Source of the DNA: Solimonas sp.
GTDB taxonomy: Bacteria; Pseudomonadota; Gammaproteobacteria; Nevskiales; Nevskiaceae
Length of the DNA stretch: 64,000 nucleotides
Direction: 5' to 3'
Assembly (NCBI GenBank): GCA_030149365.1
Contig: JASBRP010000017.1
Location: forward strand, 102,431 to 166,430
Part shown: positions 33,845-42,936 of the stretch, in pieces
Layout: each line of letters starts with the position of its first letter
Numbering within the stretch: the stretch's first letter is position 1
The notes under the pieces: generated by a model
Seen by the model: only the letters and a program-made list of their open reading frames with translations
Told to the model about the DNA's origin: nothing
Databases searched by the model: none
Position numbers and translations under genes: made by a program

Positions 33845-34828
33845 TCAGATCTCCTGCGGGGTGACGACGATCTTGCCGGACACGCGGCGGTCCATCAGCA
33901 GGCGGATGGCCTCGGCGCCGCGCGACAGCGGATAGGTGCCGGCGATGTGCGGCTTGAGCTTCCCTTCCTTGAGCCAGCCGATCAGCACGCGCAGGTCGGC
34001 GAGATTGTTCATCGGCTCGCGCTTGGCGTAGTCGCCCCAGAACACGCCGACGATGTCGCAGCCCTTGAGCAGCGCCAGGTTGACGGGAATCTTGGGAATC
34101 TCGCCATTGGCGAAGCCGATCACCAGCAGGCGGCCGCGCCAGGCGGTGCTGCGCAGCGCCACCTCGGTGTAGGGGCCGCCGACCGGATCGTAGGTGACAT
34201 CCACGCCCTTGCCGCCGGTAAGGGTCTTGAGGCGCTCCTTGAGGTCTTCCTTGCTGTAGTCGATCAGCTCGTCGGCGCCGTGCTCCTTGCACACCGCCAG
34301 CTTCTCGGGGCTGGAGGCGGCGGCGATGACGCGCGCGCCTAGCACCTTGCCGATCTCGATGGCCGCCAGGCCCACGCCGCCAGAGGCGCCGAGCACCAGC
34401 AGGGTCTCGCCGGCCTTGAGCTTCGCGCGGTCCTTGAGGGCGTGGTACGAGGTGGCGTAGGTCATCACGAAGGATGACGCGGTGACGAAGTCCAGGCCCT
34501 CCGGCATCGGCAGCACGGCGCGGGCGTCGGCCACCACCAGCTGGGCGAAGGCGCCCCAGCCGGTGAAGCAGATGACCTTGTCGCCCGGCTTGACGTGCTT
34601 GACCTTGGCGCCGACCGACTCGATCACGCCGGCGCACTCGCCGCCCGGCGAGAACGGGAACTCGGGCTTGAACTGGTACTTGCCCTGCACGATCAGGGTG
34701 TCGGGGAAATTGACGCCGGCGGCGTGCACGCGCACCACGGCGTCGTTGTCGCCCGGCGTCGGATCGGGACGGTCTTCCAGCACCAGCGCCTCGGGCGGCG
34801 CCCATTGATTGCAGATCAGGGCTTTCAT
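33845..34828 (-). CDS. NADPH:quinone oxidoreductase family protein
   Basis: A 327-residue MDR-superfamily reductase without structural zinc cysteines. It has the N-terminal GroES-like fold (VRVHAAGVNFPDTLIVQGKYQ), the PGGECAGVI motif and the nucleotide-binding LLVLGASGGVGLAAIEIGK. It probably reduces quinones or enoyl compounds with NADPH. It lies 2 bases upstream of the phosphotransferase start and is part of the catabolic cluster. The ATG at 34828 follows a REP-like pair. Confidence 0.88.
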   Translation of the reverse strand: MKALICNQWAPPEALVLEDRPDPTPGDNDAVVRVHAAGVNFPDTLIVQGKYQFKPEFPFSPGGECAGVIESVGAKVKHVKPGDKVICFTGWGAFAQLVVADARAVLPMPEGLDFVTASSFVMTYATSYHALKDRAKLKAGETLLVLGASGGVGLAAIEIGKVLGARVIAAASSPEKLAVCKEHGADELIDYSKEDLKERLKTLTGGKGVDVTYDPVGGPYTEVALRSTAWRGRLLVIGFANGEIPKIPVNLALLKGCDIVGVFWGDYAKREPMNNLADLRVLIGWLKEGKLKPHIAGTYPLSRGAEAIRLLMDRRVSGKIVVTPQEI

Positions 34829-34851
34829 TCTTGTATTCCTCCAGTGGGGTA

Positions 34852-34941
34852 CCGTTCGTGCTGAGCTTGTCGAAGCGTGAACGGCCGGTGACTGCGGGTG
34901 CGGTGCGCCCGTTCACCCTTCGACAGGCTCAGGGCGAACGG
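34852..34941. repeat. REP-like inverted pair, CTTCGACAGGCTCAGGGC family
   Basis: A left arm with GTGCTGAGCTTGTCGAAG and a right arm CTTCGACAGGCTCAGGGC-GAACGG in opposite orientation. It interrupts the cluster between the SDR at 34962 and the quinone oxidoreductase, so the operon may be split or partly terminated here. Confidence 0.8.
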
Positions 34942-34961
34942 TGGATGGTTCAGGGTACTGC

Positions 34962-35792
34962 TCACGGCATCGGATTCCGCGGCTGGCCGCCGCCGACGAT
35001 GTCGCGCAGGCGCATCTCCACGGCCGGCTTGATGGCCGGGTGGGTCAGAATATAGAAGCGGTTTTCCTTCACCGCATCGATCGTGATGCGCGCCACGTCG
35101 GCGGCGCTGATCTTGCCCTTCTTCACCGCCTGGCGGACGCGCTCCTCGTAGGCCGCGGCCTCGGGGTTGGCGTCGGCCAGTTCGCCCGGGCGGTTGCGTG
35201 CGGCATCGGCGATGCCGGTGTTGACGTAGGCCGGGCACAGCACCGAGATGCCGATGCTGGCCTGGGCCGCCTGCAGCTCGTGGTGCAGGCACTCCGACAT
35301 CACCACCACGCCGTGCTTGCTGACGCAGTAGACGCTGGAGGCCGGCACGGCCAGCAGGCCGGCGACCGAGGCGGTGTTGACGATGTGGCACTCGTCGCCC
35401 TGCTTGAGCATGCGCGGCACGAAGTTGCGGATGCCATGGACCACGCCCATCAGGTTGACGCCCAGCACCCACTCCCAGTCCTGCTCGGTGGTGGTCCAGG
35501 TGGGGCCGGCCACGGCGACGCCGGCGTTGTTGAACAGCAGGTGTGCGCTGCCGTACTCGGCATAGGTGCGGTCGGCGAGCTGCTGCACCTGCCAGCCCTG
35601 CGAGACGTCGCAGCGCTGCAGCAGGGCGGCGGTGCCGGCGGGCAGCAAGGCTCTGGTGGCTTCCAGGCCCTTCTCGTCCACGTCGGCCAGGGACAGGCGC
35701 ATGCCTTCCTGGGCGCAGAGCAGCGCCAGCTCGCGGCCGAAGCCGCTGCCCGCGCCGGTGATGACGGCGACCTTGCCGGCGAGCGTCTTCAT
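34962..35792 (-). CDS. short-chain dehydrogenase/reductase
   Basis: A 276-residue classical SDR: the cofactor motif TGAGSGFGR at residue 13, NNAGV near residue 90, and catalytic S-Y-K (ASVAG ... YCVSKHG). Acidic Asp after strand 2 (LADVDEKG) favours NAD. The C-terminal extension (AVKKGKISAADVARITIDAVKE, RFYILTHP) is typical of SDRs found beside acyl-CoA dehydrogenases. Its start codon overlaps the upstream SDR stop (ATGA), showing translational coupling. Confidence 0.88.
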   Translation of the reverse strand: MKTLAGKVAVITGAGSGFGRELALLCAQEGMRLSLADVDEKGLEATRALLPAGTAALLQRCDVSQGWQVQQLADRTYAEYGSAHLLFNNAGVAVAGPTWTTTEQDWEWVLGVNLMGVVHGIRNFVPRMLKQGDECHIVNTASVAGLLAVPASSVYCVSKHGVVVMSECLHHELQAAQASIGISVLCPAYVNTGIADAARNRPGELADANPEAAAYEERVRQAVKKGKISAADVARITIDAVKENRFYILTHPAIKPAVEMRLRDIVGGGQPRNPMP

Positions 35793-36559
35793 GCGACGAG
35801 GTAGCCGCCGTCGACGTTGAGCGCGACGCCGGTGGTGTAGCTGGCGGCGGGCGACACCAGGTACAGCACGGCGCCGGCCATTTCGTCGGGCTGCGCCACG
35901 CGGTTCATCGGCACGTGCTCCAGTACCTTGGTGACGATCTGCTTGTTCTGCACCAGGGTGGCGGCGAACTTGGTGTCGGTGAAGCCCGGCAGCAGGGCGT
36001 TGACGCGCACCTTCTGCGGGGCGCATTCACGGGCGAAGGCCTGGGTCATGGAGATGACCGCGGCCTTGGTGATGGAGTAGATGCCCTGTGCCGGGCCGGG
36101 GATCACGCCGTTGACCGAGGCGACGTTGACGATGCTGCCGCCACCGTTCTTCGCCATCAGCTTGACGCCCTTGGAGGACATGAAGAAGTAGCCGCGGATG
36201 TTGACGTCCAGGGTCTTCTGGAAGGCGCCGAGGTCGGTGTCCTGGATCGGGCCGAAGTAGGGATTGGCGGCGGCGTTGTTGATGAGGATGTCGAGGCGGC
36301 CGTGCTGCTGCTCGATCTGCGCGAAGATCGCGTCGATCTGTGCCATCTCGCCGATGTGGCAGGCGATGGCCTCGGCGCTGCCGCCGGCGGCGCGGATCTC
36401 GCCGACCACGCGCTCGCAGTCCGGCAGCTTGCGGCTGGAGATGATCACGTGGGCGCCGGCACCGGCCAGGGTCTTGGCGATGCTCTCGCCGATGCCGCGG
36501 CTGGCGCCGGTGACCAGGGCGATCTTGCCCTTGAGGCTGAACAGTTCGGTGGGATTCAT
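35789..36559 (-). CDS. short-chain dehydrogenase/reductase, FabG-like
   Basis: A 256-residue SDR with TGASRGIGE at residue 17, NNAAANPYFG near residue 90, and the catalytic S-Y-K (ASVNG ... YSITKAA). Arg/Lys residues after strand 2 (ISSRKLP) suggest NADP. This type with AANPYFGP is common in beta-oxidation and hydroxyacyl-CoA clusters. It is 10 bases downstream of the histidine phosphatase stop and overlaps the next SDR. Confidence 0.88.
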   Translation of the reverse strand: MNPTELFSLKGKIALVTGASRGIGESIAKTLAGAGAHVIISSRKLPDCERVVGEIRAAGGSAEAIACHIGEMAQIDAIFAQIEQQHGRLDILINNAAANPYFGPIQDTDLGAFQKTLDVNIRGYFFMSSKGVKLMAKNGGGSIVNVASVNGVIPGPAQGIYSITKAAVISMTQAFARECAPQKVRVNALLPGFTDTKFAATLVQNKQIVTKVLEHVPMNRVAQPDEMAGAVLYLVSPAASYTTGVALNVDGGYLVA

Positions 36560-36569
36560 GCGGGTGTCC

Positions 36570-37274
36570 TCAACGGTAAGTGATGTTCTTGGGGTCCCGC
36601 GTCTGTTCCAGGTGCGGGTAGGCATTCAGGTAGCTGATGGTCAGCTGGCCGGGGCTGTGCAGCAGCTTGGTGACGGCGCTGTTGACCACGGTCCAGTTGA
36701 GCGCGGCGGTGCGTGCCTCGGTCAGGCCGAACAGTTCCTGGGCGATGGCGGAGATCGGCCCGCCGGAGGTGAAGACCACGGCGCGGCGCGACTTGTCGGT
36801 GTCGGCCAGCACGCGGCGCGCGGCGCCGACGCAGCGGCCGCGGAAGCCGGCCCAGCTCTCGCGGTACTCGGCGTCGTACTGGCCGCTCATCCAGCGGATC
36901 ATGGCGTCCTCGAACAGGCGCTGGAAGGCGTGGCGCGGATTCTCGAACTGCTGGAGGTACCCGCCCATGGCGGCCTTCTCCTGCAGGTCCGGCCGGGCGA
37001 CGTTGAGCATCTGCACGTGGTCGTATTCCTCCAGGCCGGCGTCCACCAGCCATTCGGACTCCGGGGGGGCGACGCCCAGGGCGCCCAGGCAGGCCTCGGC
37101 GGTCTGGCGGTGGCGCTTCATGCCGCCCACCACCACGCGGTCGAAGCTCAGGCCGGTCTGCTTGAACCAGGCGCCCAGCAGCCGCGACTGCTCGTAGCCC
37201 AGGTCGGAAAGCTGGTCGTAGTCGGCGGCGCCGAAGGACGCCTGGCCATGCCGTACAAGGAAGATCTGGCCCAT
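36570..37274 (-). CDS. histidine phosphatase family protein
   Basis: A 234-residue phosphatase with the RHG signature at the start (IFLVRHGQASFGAADYDQL), the second arginine in GGMKRHRQTAEACL, and the second His in FTSGGPISA, which is a divergent form. It could remove phosphate from a metabolite made by the APH-type kinase in the same cluster, or act independently. It is the first gene of the minus-strand cluster and faces the LysR regulator across 86 bases. Confidence 0.85.
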   Translation of the reverse strand: MGQIFLVRHGQASFGAADYDQLSDLGYEQSRLLGAWFKQTGLSFDRVVVGGMKRHRQTAEACLGALGVAPPESEWLVDAGLEEYDHVQMLNVARPDLQEKAAMGGYLQQFENPRHAFQRLFEDAMIRWMSGQYDAEYRESWAGFRGRCVGAARRVLADTDKSRRAVVFTSGGPISAIAQELFGLTEARTAALNWTVVNSAVTKLLHSPGQLTISYLNAYPHLEQTRDPKNITYR

Positions 37275-37322
37275 GGGTCACCGTTTCTGGATTGCCGGCA
37301 GCTTAGGAGCCCCCCTACAATC

Positions 37323-37334
37323 ATTCAAATGAAT
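37323..37334. promoter_or_regulatory. candidate LysR-type operator
   Basis: The palindrome ATTCAAATGAAT lies in the 86-bp gap between the divergent histidine phosphatase and LysR genes, in an A/T-rich stretch unlike its surroundings. The T-N11-A pattern typical of LysR binding is compatible. Confidence 0.4.
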
Positions 37335-37360
37335 AGATTGAATCAGCGTCCATAAATGAA

Positions 37361-38263
37361 ATGAATCTGAACCGGATCGACCTGAACCTGTTCGTGGTGC
37401 TGGACGCGATCTATACGGAGGGCGGGATCACCCGCGCCAGCCGCAAGCTCAACCTGACCCAGCCGGCGATCAGCCATGCCCTGGGGCGCCTGCGCGACAT
37501 GTTCGGCGACCCGCTGTTCGAACGCGACGGCCGTGCCATGGTTCCGACGCCGCTGGCGCGCAGCCTGATCGAGCCAGTGCGGCGCTCGCTGCGCGGTCTG
37601 GAGATCACGCTCAACGAGGTGGCGCGCTTCGACCCGGCCAGCACGGAGCGGCGCTTCACGCTGTCGGTGCGCGACGTGCTGGAGGCAACCCTGCTGCCAG
37701 TGCTGATGCGCCGCATCACCGAGACGGCACCGCTGATCGCGGTGAACACGGTGCGCGTGGACCGGCGCGACCTGGAAGCCGAGCTGGCGGCCGGCACGGT
37801 GGACGCGGCGATCGACACGCTGCTGCCGCTGTCCGACAACATCCGCCGCATCCGCATTGCCGCCGACCCGCTGGTGGTGATCGTGCGCGCCGACCATCCG
37901 GCCTTCGGCGAGGGCATGGACATGGAGACCTACCTGCGCCAGGACCATATCCTGGTCAGCTCGCGCCGCAGCGGGCCAGGGCTGGAGGACGTGGAGCTCA
38001 GCCGGCTCGGAGTGGAACGCCGCGTGCGCCTGCGCTGTCAGCATTACTTCGCCGCCTGCCGCGTGGTGAGCCTGACCGACCTGGTACTGACCATGCCGGA
38101 GAGCTATGCGCGCATCGCCAACCGCCAGTACAACAACCGTATCCTGCCCTTCCCGCTGTCCGTGCCGATGCTCGACGCCTATCTCTACTGGCACGCCAAC
38201 GTGGACCAGGAACCCGCCAACCTGTGGCTGCGCGAGCAGTTGATCCAGTCCTTCGAAAGCTGA
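37361..38263 (+). CDS. LysR-family transcriptional regulator
   Basis: A 300-residue regulator with the N-terminal winged helix (LNLFVVLDAIYTEGGITRASRKLNLTQPAISHALGRLR) and the FGDPLFERDGRAMVPTPLA wing. The C-terminal effector domain is of the NodD/NahR-like subgroup. Divergence from the catabolic cluster strongly suggests that it controls that cluster in response to a substrate or intermediate. The stop overlaps a possible ATG of the small lipoprotein frame. Confidence 0.9.
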   Translation: MNLNRIDLNLFVVLDAIYTEGGITRASRKLNLTQPAISHALGRLRDMFGDPLFERDGRAMVPTPLARSLIEPVRRSLRGLEITLNEVARFDPASTERRFTLSVRDVLEATLLPVLMRRITETAPLIAVNTVRVDRRDLEAELAAGTVDAAIDTLLPLSDNIRRIRIAADPLVVIVRADHPAFGEGMDMETYLRQDHILVSSRRSGPGLEDVELSRLGVERRVRLRCQHYFAACRVVSLTDLVLTMPESYARIANRQYNNRILPFPLSVPMLDAYLYWHANVDQEPANLWLREQLIQSFES

Positions 38264-38292
38264 TGCGGAACGATTCCTGCAACGGCGGGGGC

Positions 38293-38649
38293 ATGCGCCT
38301 GCTCCGCCGCCTGACGACCCTGCTGCCCGCCCTGCTGCTGGGAGCCTGCGTCACCAGTTGGGAACCTCAGCCGGCACCGCAACCGCAGCCGCGCCCGCAG
38401 CCTACCTATGTGCCGGCGCATATGCTGGTGCAGCGCTGCCGCGAGGTGGCGCCACAGGTGCACCCCTGGCGCGGCCGGCAGATCCGCTCGGCCCTCCTGC
38501 AATATGAGTTGAGCCGTGCATATCGCCGGGGCGCGGAACAGATGAAGCCGCGTGATCGCCAGCGGGCCGAGGCGCAGGAGCGCGAGGCCTGGAGCATCCT
38601 CTGGGAAACCTGCCAGCCGGTATTGGCTACGGCGCCGCGCGCTCCCTGA
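38293..38649 (+). CDS. small lipoprotein, hypothetical
   Basis: A 118-residue lipoprotein starting at MRLLRRLTTLLPA with lipobox LLGAC. An alternative ATG at 38263 overlaps the LysR stop (TGATG) and would add ten polar residues before the signal. After the lipidated Cys there is a Pro/Gln-rich stretch, then a charged helical part with two cysteines (RCREVAPQ, ETCQPVL). No family was recognised. Confidence 0.68.
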   Translation: MRLLRRLTTLLPALLLGACVTSWEPQPAPQPQPRPQPTYVPAHMLVQRCREVAPQVHPWRGRQIRSALLQYELSRAYRRGAEQMKPRDRQRAEAQEREAWSILWETCQPVLATAPRAP

Positions 38650-38671
38650 ACCCCGGCGTTATAGTCGGGCC

Positions 38672-39262
38672 ATGAAAGCCCTACTGCTGATGGCGGCATT
38701 GCTGCTGCCTGCTGCCGCCCTTGCCGCCCCGCACTGCGACAAGCTGCCCAAGCGCGTGGAGAGGGAGCAGTCGGCGATCCGGCCGGTGCAGCGCATGATC
38801 GTCACCGCGCCCAAGCATCTGTACTTTCACCGCATACCGGACCGCGGCTGCGCGACCAAGGTCTCGGTGCCGCGCGACAGCGCGCTGACGGCCTACAACG
38901 AGTGGAAGGGCTGGTACTCGGTGCAGTACAACGACCAGGGCGAGATGACCAGCGGCTGGGTCAAGGGCAGCGGCCTGCGCGCCGCCGGGGCGATGGGCCT
39001 GGATACGCGCATTGCGCATGAGACCGGGCAATCAGCGCCGCGCCTGCCGCCGGATGCGTCCGCGCTGGTGGAGCGCGTGGCGCAGTGCACGCACTTCGCC
39101 GGCGAATTCAACGGCGACCAGTCCGAGCACGACAAGCGCATCAACGCCACGATGACGGAGCTGCGCTGCGGCGCGCTGGAAGACGACGTGGCGGCGCTGC
39201 GCCGGAAGCATGCCGGCGATGCGGCGGTGCTCAAGGCACTGGACGAGGCCGGGCAGCCGTGA
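38672..39262 (+). CDS. secreted SH3-like protein, hypothetical
   Basis: A 196-residue periplasmic protein with a signal peptide (cleavage near ALAAPH). Residues 45-110 look like a bacterial SH3 fold (KHLYFHRIPDRGC, VPRDSALTAYNEWKGWYSVQY, SGWVKGSGL). The C-terminal half is helical with two cysteines (AQCTHF, ELRCGA). Such domains bind peptidoglycan or cell-wall peptides in related proteins. Its neighbours give no further clue. Confidence 0.72.
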   Translation: MKALLLMAALLLPAAALAAPHCDKLPKRVEREQSAIRPVQRMIVTAPKHLYFHRIPDRGCATKVSVPRDSALTAYNEWKGWYSVQYNDQGEMTSGWVKGSGLRAAGAMGLDTRIAHETGQSAPRLPPDASALVERVAQCTHFAGEFNGDQSEHDKRINATMTELRCGALEDDVAALRRKHAGDAAVLKALDEAGQP

Positions 39263-39352
39263 TTTTATTTAAGTAAATAAAAATTAATACAATATAAATT
39301 CACAAGTTATAATTGCTTGTATATTGTTATTTCTTACAATTAATAAAAATTC
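39263..39352. promoter_or_regulatory. AT-rich island upstream of the OYE gene
   Basis: About 90 bases that are almost entirely A and T (long TTTATT, AATAAAAATTAATA and TATTGTTATTTC runs) in a genome around two-thirds GC. Placed 100-190 bases before the OYE-like gene, it could be a strong promoter, an UP element or a nucleoid-protein binding site. Confidence 0.6.
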
Positions 39353-39449
39353 TTGACCCTGCCGCCAAGCACCCGCGTCGTGCGACGCTGGTCAGGTGCC
39401 GGCCTGCCGCCTACCCTGCGCCACCCCTTTTCTGCCGAGCCACCATTCC

Positions 39450-40742
39450 ATGGCCTCCCGCCTGAAAGCCGCTGCCAAGAACATGCCCAAGACCACTCCG
39501 AAGTCGCCCGCCCAGACGCTGGCCCAGTCCTTCCGCCTGCCCAATGGCGTGGTGGTGCCCAATCGTCTGTCCAAGTCCGCGATGAGCGAGGCGCTGGGCA
39601 CGATGGACAACCGGCCGACCGAGCGCCTGGAGCGGCTGTATGCGCGCTGGGCCGATGGCGGCATCGGCCTGTGCATCACCGGCAACGTGATGATCGACCG
39701 CCGCGCGCTGGGCGAACCGGGCAACGTGGTGATCGAGGACGAGTCGGACCTGCCGGCGCTGCGGCGCTGGGCGGCGGCAGGCACGCGCCGCGGCGGCCAG
39801 CTGTGGATGCAGATCAACCATCCGGGCAAGCAGTCGCCGCGCGGGCTCAACCGCGAAACGGTGTCGCCCTCGGCGATCGGCTTCCGCCCGGACATGGCGG
39901 CGTTCTTCTCGACGCCGCGTGAGCTGACCGACGCGGAGATCCGCGAGCTGATCCAGCGCTTCGGCAACACGGCGCGCATCGCCAAGAAGGCCGGCTTCAC
40001 CGGCGTGCAGATTCACGGCGCTCACGGCTACCTGGTGAGCCAGTTCCTGTCGCCGCACCACAACCGCCGCGAGGACCAGTGGGGCGGCAGCCCGGAGAAC
40101 CGTCGCCGCTTCGTGCTGGAGGTGCTGGCCGAGATGCGCCGCCAAGTGGGCAAGGATTTTCCCATCGGCATCAAGCTGAACTCGGCGGACTTCCAGCGCG
40201 GCGGCTTCACCGAGGACGAGTCGCTGGATGCGATCCGCGCGCTGGCCCAGGCCGGCATCGACCTGGTGGAGATTTCCGGCGGCACCTACGAGGCGCCGGC
40301 GATGACCGGACTCGAGCGCAAGGCCAGCACGGTGGCGCGCGAGGCCTACTTCATGGAGTTCGCCGAGAAGGTGCGCGCGGCGGTGAAGCTGCCGCTGATG
40401 CTGACCGGCGGTTTCCGCTCGCTGTCGGGCATGGCGCAGGCACTGGACAGCGGTGCCATCGACTTCATCGGCCTGGGCCGCCTGCTGGCGGTGGAGCCGG
40501 ACCTGCCGGCGCGCCTGATGCGCGGCGAGGACCCGCGCGAGGAGATCAAGCCGATCAGCACCGGCATCGGCATGGTGGACCGCATGGCGCTGATGGAGGT
40601 GGCCTGGTACACGCGCCAGCTGCGCCGCATGGGCGAGGGCCGCAATCCGCGGCCGCGCGAGTCGGGCCTGCAGGCCTTTGCCATCGGCATGGTGGAGAAC
40701 GGCTGGAACACCTTCCGCACGCGGCGCCTGCGCGCCTCCTGA
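39450..40742 (+). CDS. old yellow enzyme-like NADH:flavin oxidoreductase
   Basis: A 430-residue FMN enzyme. The chosen ATG at 39450 precedes the domain by about 30 residues; ATG 39396 or 39483 are possible. The barrel landmarks are FRLPNGVVVPNRLSKSAM, QINHPGKQ, HGAHGYLVSQFLSPHHNRRED (catalytic His-Ala-His region) and the C-terminal GAIDFIGLGRLLAVEPDLP. OYE-like enzymes reduce activated double bonds with NAD(P)H. The missing FAD/NADH domain shows it is a single-domain type. It stands alone behind an AT-rich region. Confidence 0.87.
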   Translation: MASRLKAAAKNMPKTTPKSPAQTLAQSFRLPNGVVVPNRLSKSAMSEALGTMDNRPTERLERLYARWADGGIGLCITGNVMIDRRALGEPGNVVIEDESDLPALRRWAAAGTRRGGQLWMQINHPGKQSPRGLNRETVSPSAIGFRPDMAAFFSTPRELTDAEIRELIQRFGNTARIAKKAGFTGVQIHGAHGYLVSQFLSPHHNRREDQWGGSPENRRRFVLEVLAEMRRQVGKDFPIGIKLNSADFQRGGFTEDESLDAIRALAQAGIDLVEISGGTYEAPAMTGLERKASTVAREAYFMEFAEKVRAAVKLPLMLTGGFRSLSGMAQALDSGAIDFIGLGRLLAVEPDLPARLMRGEDPREEIKPISTGIGMVDRMALMEVAWYTRQLRRMGEGRNPRPRESGLQAFAIGMVENGWNTFRTRRLRAS

Positions 40743-40905
40743 AGACGGCTACGCACCGACGATGGCGCCCGGCTGTCGGGCAGATACTGCCGCCTGCGAC
40801 TTATGCACAGGCGGCAGTAGGTTTTGACGCTGCAGAGCACACGCTCCCGGCCGCTACGGTCCGCACAGGTCTGCTTCCCGGACCGATGTCGCCAGGAGCA
40901 GAACC

Positions 40906-42936
40906 GTGGCAGGCAGCGCAGCAGCCCCGTCGGCATCACCGATACCCGGCGACATCCTGGCCGGCCCGCAGGGCGAGGCCCTGTTCCGCCTGGCGGTGGA
41001 GGCGGCGCCCAACGCCATGATCATGGTCGGGCAGGACGGCCGCATCGCGCTGGTCAATGCCCAGACCGAGAAGCTGTTCGGCTACCCGCGCGACGAACTG
41101 ATCGGCCAGCGCATCGAGATGCTGGTGCCGCAGCGCAACCGCGAACAGCACCCGCAGCAGCGCGCCGACTATTTCGGCGATCCGAGCACGCGCGCGATGG
41201 GCGTGGGCCGCGATCTCTACGGGCTGACGCGCGACGGCCGCGAGGTGCCGATCGAGATCGGCCTCAATCCGCTGAAGACCGACAGCGGCACCTTCGTGCT
41301 GGCGTCGATCATCGACATCACCGAGCGCAAGCGCATCGAGGACACGGTGCGGCGCAGCGAGGCGCGCTTCCGGCTGATGGTGTCCAGCGTGAAGGACTAC
41401 GCCATCCTGATGCTGGACCCGCAGGGACTGGTCGCGTCCTGGAACGACGGTGCCCAGCGGCTCAAGGGCTACGACGAGAGCGAGATCCTGGGGCGACACT
41501 TCTCCACCTTCTACCCGCCGGAGGAGGTCGCCACCGGACGCCCCGAGACCGAGCTGCGGCTGGCGCGGGACGAGGGGCGTTTCGAGGACGAGGGCTGGCG
41601 CCAGCGCAAGGACGGCAGCCGCTTCTGGGCCAGCGTGATCGTCACGCCGATGTACGACGAGGGCGGCACGCTCACCGGCTACTCCAAGGTCACGCGCGAC
41701 ATCACCGAGCGAAAGCGCTCCGAGGAGCGCTTTCGCCTGGTGGTGGAGGCGGCGCCCAATGCCATGATCATGGTGGATGCCGGCGGCCGCATCAGCCTGG
41801 TCAACGCGCAGACCGAGAAGCTGTTCGGCTACCCGCGCGAGGAACTGATCGGCATGCCGGTGGAGATGCTGGTGCCGCAAGGCCGGCGCCTGGGCCACCC
41901 GACGCTGCGCGAGAGCTACTTCGCCAAGCCGCAGACGCGCGCGATGGGCAGCGGCCGCGACCTGCACGGGCAAACCCGCGACGGCCGCCAGGTGCCGATC
42001 GAGATCGGCCTGAACCCCATCACCACCACCGACGGCCTGTTCGTGCTGGCCTCGATCATCGACATCACCGAACGCAAGCGCGGCGAGCAGGAGTTGCGCA
42101 GCCTCAACCAGTCGCTGGCGGCGCAGATCGACGAGACCAGCGCGGCACTGGCGAAGCTGCAGGTGGCGCAGAGCCAGCTGGTGCAGGCCGAGAAGCTGGC
42201 CTCGCTCGGCGGCCTGGTGGCCGGCATCTCGCACGAGATCAATACGCCGGTGGGTATCGGCGTGACGGCGGCCTCTCACCTGGATGCCGAGGTGCGGAGC
42301 ATGAACCGCGCGGTAATGGCCGGCAGCCTGACCAAATCGCAGTTCGAGCGTTTCCTCCAGTCGGTCTCGCAGTCCAGCGACATACTGCTGATGAATCTGC
42401 GTCGCGCCGCGGAGCTGATCCAGAGCTTCAAGCGCGTGGCGGTGGACCAGTCCAGCGAGGAGCGGCGGCGCATCCGCCTCAAGGCTTATTTCGAAGAGGT
42501 GTTGGTGAGCCTGCGGCCGAAGATGAAGACCACGCCGCACCGCATCGAGCTGGACTGCCCCGAGGAGCTGGAGCTCGACACGGTGCCCGGCGCCTGGTCG
42601 CAGGTGCTGACCAACCTGGTGGTCAACGCGCTATCGCACGCCTTCGAGCCCGGACAGGCCGGCCTGATGCGGATCGCGGTGGATCGGGTGGGCGCGGAGG
42701 TGCGCGTGCGCTTCCAGGACGACGGCCGCGGCATCGCGGCAGAGAACCTGGCCAAGGTCTTCGATCCCTTCTTCACGACGCGGCGCGGGCAAGGCGGCAC
42801 CGGCCTGGGCCTGCACATCGTCTTCAACCTGGTGAACCAGACCCTGGGCGGCCGCATCGGCGTGGACAGCACGCCCGGCAGCGGCACCTGCTTCACGATC
42901 CTGCTGCCCCTTTCCCGGCAAGGAGCCGAACCATGA
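40906..42936 (+). CDS. three-PAS-domain histidine kinase
   Basis: A 676-residue soluble kinase with GTG start and AGGAG 7 bases upstream. It carries three PAS domains (about 25-145, 150-270, 275-395). PAS 1 and PAS 3 are near copies (FRL..VEAAPNAMIMV, GRI.LVNAQTEKLFGYPR, then VPIEIGLNP), and PAS 2 is different. A coiled coil leads to a HisKA-like ISHEINTPVGIG motif and a HATPase with LTNLVVNALSHAF, DDGRGI and GTGLGLHI. The next gene overlaps by 4 bases and encodes the probable partner regulator. Confidence 0.9.
   Translation: MAGSAAAPSASPIPGDILAGPQGEALFRLAVEAAPNAMIMVGQDGRIALVNAQTEKLFGYPRDELIGQRIEMLVPQRNREQHPQQRADYFGDPSTRAMGVGRDLYGLTRDGREVPIEIGLNPLKTDSGTFVLASIIDITERKRIEDTVRRSEARFRLMVSSVKDYAILMLDPQGLVASWNDGAQRLKGYDESEILGRHFSTFYPPEEVATGRPETELRLARDEGRFEDEGWRQRKDGSRFWASVIVTPMYDEGGTLTGYSKVTRDITERKRSEERFRLVVEAAPNAMIMVDAGGRISLVNAQTEKLFGYPREELIGMPVEMLVPQGRRLGHPTLRESYFAKPQTRAMGSGRDLHGQTRDGRQVPIEIGLNPITTTDGLFVLASIIDITERKRGEQELRSLNQSLAAQIDETSAALAKLQVAQSQLVQAEKLASLGGLVAGISHEINTPVGIGVTAASHLDAEVRSMNRAVMAGSLTKSQFERFLQSVSQSSDILLMNLRRAAELIQSFKRVAVDQSSEERRRIRLKAYFEEVLVSLRPKMKTTPHRIELDCPEELELDTVPGAWSQVLTNLVVNALSHAFEPGQAGLMRIAVDRVGAEVRVRFQDDGRGIAAENLAKVFDPFFTTRRGQGGTGLGLHIVFNLVNQTLGGRIGVDSTPGSGTCFTILLPLSRQGAEP

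Noticed and set aside
40824..42932. Long open frame upstream of the HD-GYP regulator as an N-terminal extension
   Set aside because: It is an out-of-frame shadow of the PAS kinase gene, Arg/Pro/Ala-rich, and the ATG overlapping the kinase stop is the natural start.
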